NCBI GenBank assembly: GCA_902729315.2
Contig: LR746268.1
Span: 5,067,501 to 5,131,500, forward strand
Reading direction: 5' to 3'
From: Spirodela intermedia
Lineage: Eukaryota; Streptophyta; Magnoliopsida; Alismatales; Araceae
Length of the DNA: 64,000 nt
Below the pieces are notes generated by a model, which saw nothing but the letters and a program-made list of their open reading frames with translations, did no database searches and had not been told where the DNA came from. Both the position numbers and the translations under genes were made by a program. Shown here piece by piece: positions 1 through 11,200 of this stretch (the first letter of the stretch is position 1; each line of letters begins with the position of its first letter).

Positions 1-97
1 CATATGCATGAAGCTAGTACGTTTGAATACATCCTTGTTTCATGCACAAGAAACAATAGATGCAGAAATTCATCTTCTTTTCTCTTGTATTGTGTAG

Positions 98-3000
98 GGC
101 CTAATACGTTCATTGAAACTCTACGGGAGCGCATGTTTAGGCCATCATTGTCCACCATCATTTCGGAGAATCCAAAGTAGGTAATATATTTCGTTATTCT
201 TGATACTTCTCTTCTATAACCAAAGTAGCTTTCATTTTTTGTGTATTTTTTGATTTAATAGGGTTGTCACAGTGTCACCAACTGACTCAGTTCTAACAGC
301 AACAAAAAAGATGCTGGAACTCAAATTGAGCGCAGCAGTCATAACTGTTGACAGCAAACCCCGTGGAATATTGACGTAAGCTACCTCCATATTCTTCGTT
401 TATCGTAGGCAAAGGAAAGATCTTAGCCTGAACCTTCTTTTAGGGACGATATCATTTTCTTGTGAGCTATTCTGAGAAATTTTCCTTATTTCATACAGTT
501 CAAAGGACATTTTGATGCGCGTCATTGCCCAGAATCTTCCTCCAGAATCAACACCTGTCGAGAAGGTACATTATTGTCAATGTGTGACACCTGGTTCAAG
601 TTCTGCTTTGCTTTGACTTGCAATTTCTACCATGGATATGGGAATAACAGATATTCCGAGTTTTTTAAGTTTTTGCCCGCCCCATATCAATGAAAGTGCA
701 ATTAATGTCAATAACTACAGTAAAAACGGTTTTTTCCAAAGAAAAGAAAAGAACTTGAAGTATATCTTTGTCTGCTACAAATTTTCAACTCACATCAGAA
801 GCTTCACAGATATGAAAGTATTATGATTTTAGACTCCTAATGAATATGATACCATCCCGCATAGATTCTCCTTAGAATCAGAACTTGCTATTATTCTTTC
901 TTTTCTCGTACTGGATTAGAGTTTCTCCACACATTTGTAAATAAAAATTATATTTTAGGTATCTTTTGTGAGCAATAAGATTTCACTGTAGTCAAAATCA
1001 TCTCTTGTCAAAAGGAGAACTTAAGTGGTTAAAACTTTTTGTCAATTCATGTGTACCCAGGTCATGACTCAAAATCCTGAATGTGGAACAATTGATACAC
1101 CTATTGTGGATGCGTTGCATACCATGCATGATGGAAAATTCTTACATCTTCCTGTTGTAGATAGAGGTACAGCTCTCTATCCAGACAAGGAGCAGTTACC
1201 GTTTCATAATTTATGGTTCCTTCCACGTTTGTCATCATACAGATACTTACTTTTTTTGTTTATTTATACAGATGCAAACATTGTATCTGTGATCGATGTT
1301 ATCCATATTACTCATGCAGCAGTGGCTACTGTAAGTTTTCTGTTTTGTTTGTTGCGTTTCACTTGATTTTCTCCTTTTATTTATCACAAATTGACCCGAA
1401 CTATTCATCTGCATGCGAAACCATGATGTATTCCGTGAACAATTTTTTCTCAAATTTATCTTTTATCAGACAATATGATAAAACCAGAGCATTTGGAACA
1501 TCATATGCATTGATCATTCCGCTTAATATTCACTTGTACAATATGGGACATGACTCACATAATTTTTATGTTTACTTTGTAGCACAATTTATGAGCTCAT
1601 TAAATATAATTTTCCAAGAATCTCAATCAAGGAAGAAAGAAAGGACTCTCAACATGGGAACCTGATTTTAGAGTTTGTGCCTGTGGAGACCGACTTTGTC
1701 TCAATAGGTCACCACCTCCCTTTTTGTATATTTGTATGTGATTAAAATATAAGGGGCGAGCTCAACATTAAAATGTAGGGTAGTACAGGCAAGATGAATG
1801 GAAACGAACTGGATCGTGTTTATTGAATCTCAATACTCAAAGCCCTAATCTGATCTCTTCAACACATACCTTAAGCTAATTTTATAAGTCCTTCCTTGTC
1901 AACTTACTCGAGGTGGACATAACCCGATCCTTGTACAAAACTCTGATGAAGATACTTGCTGCTAGGTCCTTCAATTCTTCTCTAAGATGTGTGCATAAAT
2001 GTTGTGCTCCCATTTAGGCTATAATGTGACAACGAAATGAACTTTACTACAAAACCAGTCCTGTAGAGATTTTAGTAAAAAAAAATTCTTCTCTTTATTC
2101 CTCTTTCCCTATTAAGTTATTGGTGACGGCCAAGTGATGGCTGCTTCGCAGACTCTGATCATTGCACATCTCGTTCTGGGTTCCCTTCCCTTCTATTTCT
2201 AAATCACCATCCTAACCTTCCGGTACATAAGATTAAAAGGAAAATTTCATGGACTGGTGTTGCGATGCGATACCAATATCTTGACAGGACATTAGATTGC
2301 TTTCCTCAACCTGAAGCTGTTTTCCTCCAGAGATCTGGCAAGAACCTGAGTAACAATAATCTGTTGTCATTACTGTTTTTTCCGTGATTCTCCATATCAA
2401 CAGTCTGCGCTCTGTCACCTTTAACTAGATCCTGCTCTATCGTTCTCCAAAGTAGGACTGGGTTTATTGGCCCAACATCTATTTTTCTAACAACTAGCAA
2501 TCAAAGTTCTGAAACCAAAGTCATTTATTTCCCATTCAAATATTCAGATTATGCTTTCTGTTTCTCCTCTCAAATCCTTTCTCGAATTATTTCTGAATCT
2601 TGTCTGGAGTGATATGTCTGTTGGTTGAATTGAGAAAAACGTCTGTCCAGGTGGGAAGTACTAGTGGCATCGGAACTGAGACGACAAATAATATGATGCA
2701 GAAGTTTTGGGACTCTGCAATGGCCTTTGGACCGATTGATGATGATGACGATACCATGAGGTTTTGACTCTGCTAATTCTGCAGAAATTTAGTAGTTGAC
2801 CGAGGCTATGGCGTGACGTCATTCTTACAATGTGTTGTGCATATTTCAGTGAGGGATCAACCAAACTGGCGTCCGAGGGAACAGACGTGGGAAAACATGC
2901 TTCTTACCCATCTTCAGGGCTGGTCAACACTTTCAGCTTTAAACTCGAGGATAAAAAGGGCAGGAAGCACAGGTTCAACTGTGGTATGTTTCATTTTATT

Positions 3001-3802
3001 ATCTTCATCTTCGAAAACTCCTCAGAGGAATTGTGAAGTTTACGGCCCTTGCACAGAGACCAGGAGCATGACGGACCTAATAACGTGCATTCTTCAGAGG
3101 GTGGGGAATGATATTGATCGGAGTAATCTCCCCCAGATTTTGGTAAACCATCTCTGTTTGGCTGCGTTTGGTTTACCCATTGAATCGTTTCACCCTTTCT
3201 TCGCAAGTTTTAATGACGACATTTTTCCCTCGTAATTTTTAGTATGAAGATGAAGATCACGACAAAGTTGTTCTTGCATCAGACAGTGATCTTGCGGCTG
3301 CTGTTGAACATGCCAGGCTTGCTGGTTGGAAGGTGCCGGACTGATAATTCGTCTGATCCTCTCCATTCTCTGCTGTTTTCTTCTCTTTTTTTTTCTCGAT
3401 TCAGCATCATTTCCTCTTTGACACTGACCGTTCTTCTCCACCATCACCTCTTAAGGAAATTCTTCTGACACTCGGTTTTTGACACTGCCATTTAATTGTG
3501 CATCATTTCCGTTTTTTTCTCTAAGAAGAAGCCCGTTGACTTTCCTCCCAACATCAAAAACTGCGGATCCCTTTCCTTTTGTACTGCAATGGAGATCTAA
3601 CCTTATGGGTCCCCTTCGACAGGGTCTAAAGCTGCATCTGGATTACACCGGTGCCCGTGGGAATAGAAAAGAGGCCGGTTCTGGAGGCCTGGACTTTGCC
3701 CACAAGGACGCCTGGGCTTCGGCATACAGCGCAGTGGCGGCAGGAGCGGCGCTTGTGGCGGGGCTCGGTGTCATGGCCTACTTGAAGAGAGCAGGTTCAT
3801 AG
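98..3802 (+). CDS. CBS/PB1-domain membrane protein (CBSCBSPB family), 5' end outside window
   Basis: Ten exons can be read: 98-176, 262-375, 499-565, 1061-1166, 1272-1330, 2651-2760, 2850-2983, 3057-3142, 3243-3332 and 3623-3802. All junctions are GT-AG and the phases agree. The first exon starts in mid-protein (TFIETLRERMFRPSLSTII), so the N-terminus and probably the first CBS pair lie to the left. The rest carries the second CBS pair (SKDILMRVIAQNLP, then GKFLHLPVVD and VSVIDVIHITHAAV), an acidic linker, a PB1 domain (FSFKLEDKKGRKHRFNC to LPQILYEDEDHDKVVLASD) and a C-terminal membrane helix (AVAAGAALVAGLGVMAYLKR). This order matches the plant CBSCBSPB proteins. CBS pairs usually bind adenosyl ligands and PB1 mediates dimerisation, but the ligand and role here are unknown. 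Identity is firm; exact junctions are hand-called. Confidence 0.9.
1331..2650 (+). other. Large AT-rich intron of the CBS/PB1 gene
   Basis: This 1.3 kb intron lies between the exon ending HITHAAVAT and the exon beginning VGSTSGIG. It has a GTAAG donor and a pyrimidine-rich CCAG acceptor. Short open frames on both strands have no family resemblance or consistent codon pattern. I see no repeat or RNA gene in it. Confidence 0.6.
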
Positions 3803-5200
3803 CATTGCCCCTCTCATGGAAGAAGAAGAAGAAGAAGAAGTAGAAGAGAGGAGGAAATCCCACTGGGTTCTTCTCGGTGATGAAGAAAAACCTCGGGGGG
3901 GAGAAGTCGTCCTTCTCTCCTTTCCAAAGCTAGTATACTGGGTCAGAATCGCTCGCATTTGTTCACACAGGATTGTGATTGGGACAAGGATATATCTGTC
4001 GGTAATGATCCCCATACGAGTCCCCAATATGTTAGACAATCTATGTCGGTGATTGAGAAAGGCTTGGATTTTCTTCTTTATTTACTGTGTCAACCGCATT
4101 CTGGGTCAGAATCGTCCCCATTTGTTCACATGGGATTCTGGTCGAGACGACGATTCCGCCGCCCGTAATTATCCCCATATGGGTCCCTGATATGGCATTA
4201 TCCTCAAATGGATCCGGAAGTGGAAGATGACGAGGAGGCCTCACATGAGAGCCCGCCCTGGCTGCCATCTCTCCTTTTGCCTCTTCTTTGAGCCAAATAC
4301 GATCCCCAGAGATGCCACCTGGGCTTGGCTGAGATAGACATGACCTGGCTCCGGTGTGAGCCTCAGAGATAGCGCGAGAGAGAGAGAGATTTGTGCGTTA
4401 GATTCTGACCGAGTCTACTGGCAACAGTGCCGTCTTCGTCTTGATTGGAGTTAACACATCATCCCAACTCGCAAGAGTTGGCCACTAGTCAATTGGACCC
4501 AAAATGAAGGGGTCAAATCAGCAAGCTGCCGAGGTTTCTGACCATGCCTTAATAGTATATAAAGATAACACCTTTCCCGATAATCGAAAGAAGAAAATCT
4601 CGCGGAAATAGGAAGAAATGCAGATGAGGACAGAGCGTGCTGCTGGTTTCGTTCCTGTCGTGGAGAGCTTGAAGTCCTCTTGGGCTGGCGCCAGCAGCTA
4701 CCTCGTCTCACATTCTTCTGAGCAGGAATCCGACGGTGTGGCAGGCGCCAGGGAAACGACCAAGAAGTAGGGAAGACTGGGAAGCAGAAAATCAAGCGCT
4801 CGAGGGCGCGCGCCTCTTGTCTTCTTCGGCTCGAAAGCTACCATTAACCCAGATTTTTCCCGTCTTTGGGCTCTCCTCGTTCCGTTTGGTAGACTTTTTA
4901 TCCGCAGGCCACGCTCGTTGGCGTCGGTTTGTTTGTAGATCGCGGAGGTGTTGCTGCGGAGACGGCAGCTGCTACGTCGTTGTTGATGGGCGATTGTCCT
5001 CAAATTCCCCTCAAATCTTTCTTCGGCCGCCCCAGTTCACAACCCTGACTCATATCAGTCCTGGCTACCCGTGGTCTCTCTCCCTTGCTCGTCTTCTACT
5101 CGATGACGTAGCTGAAAGTTGCTGTGGGGTCTCTCCCAATCGGGAAATCTGCAAGATTGCGGCGGGGATTTCTGGCAGCGTGTCTGGAGAATTGGTTACC
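3803..5200. other. Intergenic region and 5' leader of the CAMTA gene
   Basis: This covers the 3' flank of the CBS gene, two diverged direct repeats (3938-4037 and 4101-4203), a short GA run near 4375-4391 and a more GC-rich stretch from about 4620. That last stretch is probably the promoter and leader of the CAMTA gene starting at 5201. An open frame across 4736-5377 has no ATG at its start and runs straight through the CAMTA donor, so I do not count it as a gene. The transcription start cannot be placed. Confidence 0.5.
3938..4203. repeat. Two diverged direct repeats, about 100 bp each
   Basis: Copy A (about 3938-4037) and copy B (about 4101-4203) both begin CTGGGTCAGAATCG. They share CATTTGTTCACA, then GGATT, a run resembling GATCCCCATA / TTATCCCCATA, and GTCCC near the end. 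The start-to-start distance is 163 bp. They probably arose by an old local duplication or are remnants of a repeat element. No coding role is apparent. Confidence 0.55.
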
Positions 5201-8200
5201 ATGCGGCAAGGTGGGAAGTGGTTCTTCCCCCCCGGCACTTTCATCTCTAGATTTTCACGAGGCACCTTAGAAATTCCTTCTCTGGTTGAAGCTCTTACAC
5301 CGGTTTCTGAGCCTATTTCCAATGGTTGGGGACACAATTCGTTAACGAATGTCGAAAATCTAATGAAAGTTCATTAAAGCGATATAAACCCATAACTAGA
5401 ACTCCTATAAACCATTGATTCGTTATTGGAACAGATAGCAATAACCATTTCATCTGACAGTTGGCTGGAAAGGAGTTTTCGTGGCGCTCGTTGAGGTTCG
5501 GTGGTTGCTCTGCTGTAAATTGCAGACTTAATGTTCCTGCAGTCTTTAAATGTCCGTGGGGAGCTCTAACTTGGGTTTTTTTCACACTTACCATGCCGAT
5601 GGGCAATTCATGTCTTCAGTGGTATTTCTAAATAGAAAAAGGATCCCCGACTCCATTATTTTTGTTCCTTTTTATCAAAAATGCCAGTCTTATCAAAAAG
5701 GTTCCTTTTTGTTCCATTATTTTTTATTTAATACAATGACTTGTGAATTATTTGTTAACTGGGTCTGTGGACGGTCCAATTCCAGGATTTGATATTGGGA
5801 CGCTGTATCCGGCAGCTAAGTCTAGATGGCTCAAACCTTCAGAAGTTCTGTCCATTCTGAGTAACCATGACGAAAGTCAAATATCTCCAGAGCCACCAAA
5901 GAGGCCACCTGGTAACCCCCATGTTCATCTGGTGCTTTGAAGATTTAGTTTATTCATTTGATAACGCTGTGATGAACTAATGATCTTAAACGGCCTTTTG
6001 ACTGGTTGGTCAAAAGGTGGGTCTTTATTCCTCTTCAACAGGAGGGTGCTCCGGTTTTTCCGTAAGGATGGTCATGTCTGGCGGCGTAAGAAGGATGGTA
6101 GAACTATTGGGGAAGCACATGAGCAGTTAAAGGTTTGTCCTTGAAATTTTCATCTGTTGGTCAATCGTGCTCTCTAGGCTCATTTTTTCTTTTATTAATG
6201 TGAAATTCAGTTGACTGTATGGGGTTTATTCTGTGTCAAGTTTAAGATACTTTTAACTTATTCTTTTAGACTGACGAGGATAAAGGCCTACTTCTTGCAA
6301 ATTTGTACCCAAAGGCAAATAATTAGTTAGTAAGAGTGCATGATTTTTCCTTAAATTTAGTATATTCGTTAAGGGTTGCATGACCTTTTTTTTTTCCTTC
6401 CAATGAGCTATGATACTCTATTCGTACATGCAAAGGAACAAATACATCTCAATCTATACACAAAATACTGTGCATGACGATCATGGAGGTTTCTTCCTAG
6501 TGGGTTGGACCTTTGGGGGTAAAATGGTACTATAAAATCAGAGTGCCCTGTCAAAGAATACTGATATGAGAAAATTATCTGTGACATGTGAAGATCAAAG
6601 CATCATTGTAATCCAACTAGGCTTCAACAAGATGCATTATAATGTTTTTGGCCCTCCATGATGATGTTGTCTTTAGTTTACTTAGAGTTGTCTCTTGGTT
6701 GACATGCGTAGTTGGTATGACTCCCAATATGGTGTGCCGATAGATGCCTCAGCACCCATGGAGAGAAAGAATATCTTTATTGATTAGAAGAAAAAATATT
6801 ACAAGAAGAGCAAGGTCTAGTATTTATACCAGACCCCTAGAAAGTTCTAGACATACTGACATAGATGCAAACATATAAGAAATATGAGGGCATATCTGCC
6901 AACACCTAAAACACACAAGGTTTATTTATTAAGTACATCCCGGCAACACTCCCCCTCAGACTAGTGAGTGGATGTCATTTATTCCCACCTTGGAAATAAT
7001 CTTGGTTAGTTCTATGCCCGAAACTCCTTTAGTAAGCATATATGTCAATTGATTGTTCATTGAGATGTATGGCATATAAATCAAATTGGCCTCAAGTTTT
7101 CCCTTGATAAAATGATGATCAATCTCCACATGTTTGGTACAATCATGTTGTACCAGATTAATTGTTGAGTTATTGTCACAATAAATCTTCATAGGACTAA
7201 ATAAAGGGATTTATAACTCATCAAGTAAATTCTTCACGCAGAGTAACTCGCATATTCCTGAGGTAAGTGTCCTGAGTTCAGCTTCAGCACTTGAACAAGC
7301 AACTACATTTTGTTTTTTTCTTCTCCAAGTAACAAGGTTGCCACCAATAAATGTGAGATGGCCAAAAGTTGATCTTCAATCAATTATTAATCTTACATAG
7401 TCAGCATCTGTGAACATTTAAACTTCTACATTCTCGCTTCATTTAAAAATAACTCTTTTACCATTTGTGAAGTAATCTAGCACTCGATGGGCTACATGAA
7501 AATGAGATTCTTTTGATTGATGCATAAATTGACTTAATATACCCACTGCATATGAGATATCTAGTCGAGTATGTGTTAGATAAAGTAGCTGGTCAATGAG
7601 ATGTTGATACATCTCACGATTAATAGAAATTTCTTCATTTGCCATACATAGTTTGGTTTATATCAATAGGTGTATTGGCTAATTTGCATGCATATTTCCC
7701 TAGTTCAATCAACAAAGGTATTATGTACTAATGTTGAGAGATGAAAATGCCTCTAAAAAAGTAAACCACTTCAATTCCTAAAAAATATTTGAGTCATCCC
7801 AATTTCTTGGTATCAAACTCTTTAGCCAAACAATTGCTTAAGTTATGTGTTTCCACTTCATCATTTTTTGTGATAATAATATCATCAACATAAACTAAGA
7901 CCGTAATCCCCCTGAAGAAGATTGTTTAAAGAATAAGGTATGATCACCATTACTCTAGCTATAATTCAATTTTTTTTATTGGTGTTATAAACCATCCAAA
8001 ACATGCATGTGGTGACTATTTTAGTCTATAAAGGGACTTCTTTAATTTGCAAATAATATCAGGTGAATGTTGACTCTCATATCCTAGTGGAAGAGTCATA
8101 TAAACTTTTTCAATTAGATCACCATGTAAGAAGCCATTTTTAGCGGCAAACTTTTGAATATCCTAACTAAAAATTACTAGTAATGATAGCAAAAAATGGA

Positions 8201-11200
8201 CAGTATTTATTTTGGCAACTAGTACAAAAGTTTCTTGATAATCAATGTCATATATTTGTGTATAATGTTTAGCTACTAGTCAAGCTTTATATCTCTCAAT
8301 CGAATCATTTGATTTATATTTTATCGTATACACCGATTTGTAATCAACCATCTTCTTATCTTGTGGTAATTTCATTAAATCCTAAGTTTGATTTTTTTCT
8401 AGAACTCTCATTTCATCATCCATAGCTTGTTTCCACTTCATATTGGATAGAGCCTCTAAGATATTTTTTGAAATAGTAGTGGTGTCTAAGGAGACAAAGA
8501 ATGACTAATAAGGTAGAGAAAGTCTATGGTAGGATAAAAATTGGGTGTTGGATACAAAAGTGTTTTAGTACACTTTCGTATGAGTTTTCTCAAAGGAATG
8601 GAAAGTGAATCACAATTTATAATTACTTGATCATCAAATGAAGTAGAGGTAGATTTCTAAATATTTTCTAAGGCCAAATCAGAATCTTGGATTTTTATTG
8701 AATCGTGAATTTCCCCTCTCCTATAATAGACCTTGCCAAATCTGAGTTTTTCAGGTAGTGGATTCGGAATAGAATGAGATATTTCAGGGACTAGAATGGG
8801 AATGAACAAATTACTTGTTGGGGGCAAAATTTAAGAATCTATATGCTGATCAATATAATATGTAGAAATATAATATGCAAAATTCAAGGATCTATATACG
8901 TTGATCATCAGATGAAGGGTTTTTAAAATAAGATTCTGATCCATGAAATGTAATATCCATTGAAGTAAAGAATTTTCGAGAAAGGGGATGGTAACATCTA
9001 TACAACATACCCAATGAATACAAATTTAAGTGATTGTGGTTCTAGTTTTCCTTTGGCCTGATTGTGATGGTGATCAAAAGAGACGTAACCTAGTTTCTAA
9101 GGTTCTAACCTAGTTTTAACTTGGTGGTGTGGAAAATGGTCGGCCAATGAGTCTATAGGGCTGTGAAAGCCCAGGGTTCTAGAAGGCAATTGGTTGATAA
9201 GGTATGTGGCTGTTAAGACAGCCCCACCCCAAAAAAAATTGGCACATAATTTTGAAATAGAATCGATTGAGTTACTTCTAAAATATGCCAATTGTCCTCT
9301 CGGCTAGTATATACACAAGAAGATTCATGTATGATACCCTCTGTTTGGAAGCATGAATTTAGACTTTGTCTAAAATATCATTTAGGATTATCGGATATGA
9401 ATTTTTTTTTGATATTAGTGCCAAACTGATTTTTGATTATGGCATAGAAAAATTTTAAAATTTCACACACATCAAACTTCTGTTTTAGAAGGAATGCCCA
9501 CATAAATCTTGTACAATCATCTATAAAAGTGGCAAACCATTTATTACCATGAATGCCATTAATTGGACAGGGTCCCCAAATGTTATTATGAGTGCAGAAG
9601 AAAGAAATATCACTCCTTTCTCCTTGAGGTTGAAAGGAAGCATAAGTTTGTTTAAAGAACACACATCACACTTAAGAGTGTCTAAGGGCACCTTTTGAAA
9701 CAAAGTAGGATTTTTTTTTTCAAAATGTTAAAGGAAGGATGACCTATCCATTGGTGAAGTAATCGTATTTTACGGACATCTTCTAGAAGCTCTAGATGTT
9801 GATCTGCTTCCACTAGATATGTTTAGCTCAGTACTTCTAAAAGATAGAATTCTTTACATTCTCTATCAACTCCAATCCTCTGATGATGTACCTTATCAAA
9901 TATTACATAAATATCTTCATAAAAAAAGACACAATAAGGTGAATCCTTCACAGGTTTCTTATTAAAGATGAAGTTTGTAAATAATTTGAGAACATGGAAG
10001 ATATTAATAAAAAACTCAAGAGGTTCAAGTTTAAGGTCTTTTATACCAGCAACAGTTAGAAAAGATCCGTTTGCAGTAGATACTTTTCTGTCACTAGGAT
10101 AAGGGTTATATTTGGTAAAAAATGTGAGAAGAATTTATCTTATGGTTTATTGCTCTTGAGTCTACTACCCAATTGTTAGAAGTATCTCTAGAAGAGGCCT
10201 TGATTCCAAGAGAGTTAATGAAGCATACCATGCTAAATTGATTAGTACTATGTTACCATCGACTTCAATTTTTCTAATTCAACTTGAAGTCATTCTATAC
10301 CGTCTATCTGAGATGAAGAAGAATGTTGGTTTTTTTGAGAAATCTGATGGCTGATTGGTAAGTAATCCTCCTACCAAATATGTTTGACTTTCACATTTTT
10401 CAGTGCTGAAATTTTGTGGTCTACAATGCAACTTATAACATTTATCTCTAGTATGACATGATTTCCTGAAGTGTGTGCACCACAGGTTATCTCGAAAATT
10501 AGTTTTTTGATTTCTTCCTTGACCAAGTTCAGGATGTTTAGGTTGATCTGTGGCTTTCTTCATAGTTTTGCCCTGTTTAATCATAAATGCAGGATTGTCA
10601 ATTTCAGGCACTGATAATATTAATTTCCGATGACTTTCTTCATTCAAAACAATTGAAATAGCTTCATCTAGATTAGATTTCCTCTCACAACTCAAAATTT
10701 GTTGTCTTATCTGATCAAAAATAGAATTAAGTCTTGCCAGAAATTTAAACATTCTTCTTTGTTCTATATGAGCCTCATTGTTTTTTTTTGAGGATTTTGT
10801 GTGAACCGTTTCCCACACATCTTTAACAATAGCCAGGAAGAATTGGTTAATTTGGGGAATCATTGTTCCCTAGAGCCAGGTCTTGATTAGTGCATCATCT
10901 TCTCTCCATCTACGAAATTCACGGGACAAGGAATCCGGTTTTCCCCCTACTAGATGATGTAACATTCCTCTTTCAGTCAGAACCTCTCAAATGTATTATG
11001 ACTATTGTATCAGATTATATCCAGTCAATTTGAACTCTGCATGCATTGTAGAAAATTCTATAAGTAATCTTGAACCAGTAGGACCAAGATTAACTTCTCT
11101 CATGGAAGTTGGATCCCCACAGAAATGAAGAAATGTCTCCCACATTTTCCATTTCAGGGAAAAAATAGCCAAATTCCCGAAAATACCAAATTTCGTGAAC

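Noticed and set aside
4736-5377. 213-codon open frame upstream of CAMTA
   Set aside because: It begins at GTG, has no family resemblance, and overlaps the CAMTA start exon and its donor in another frame. It is more likely leader sequence.
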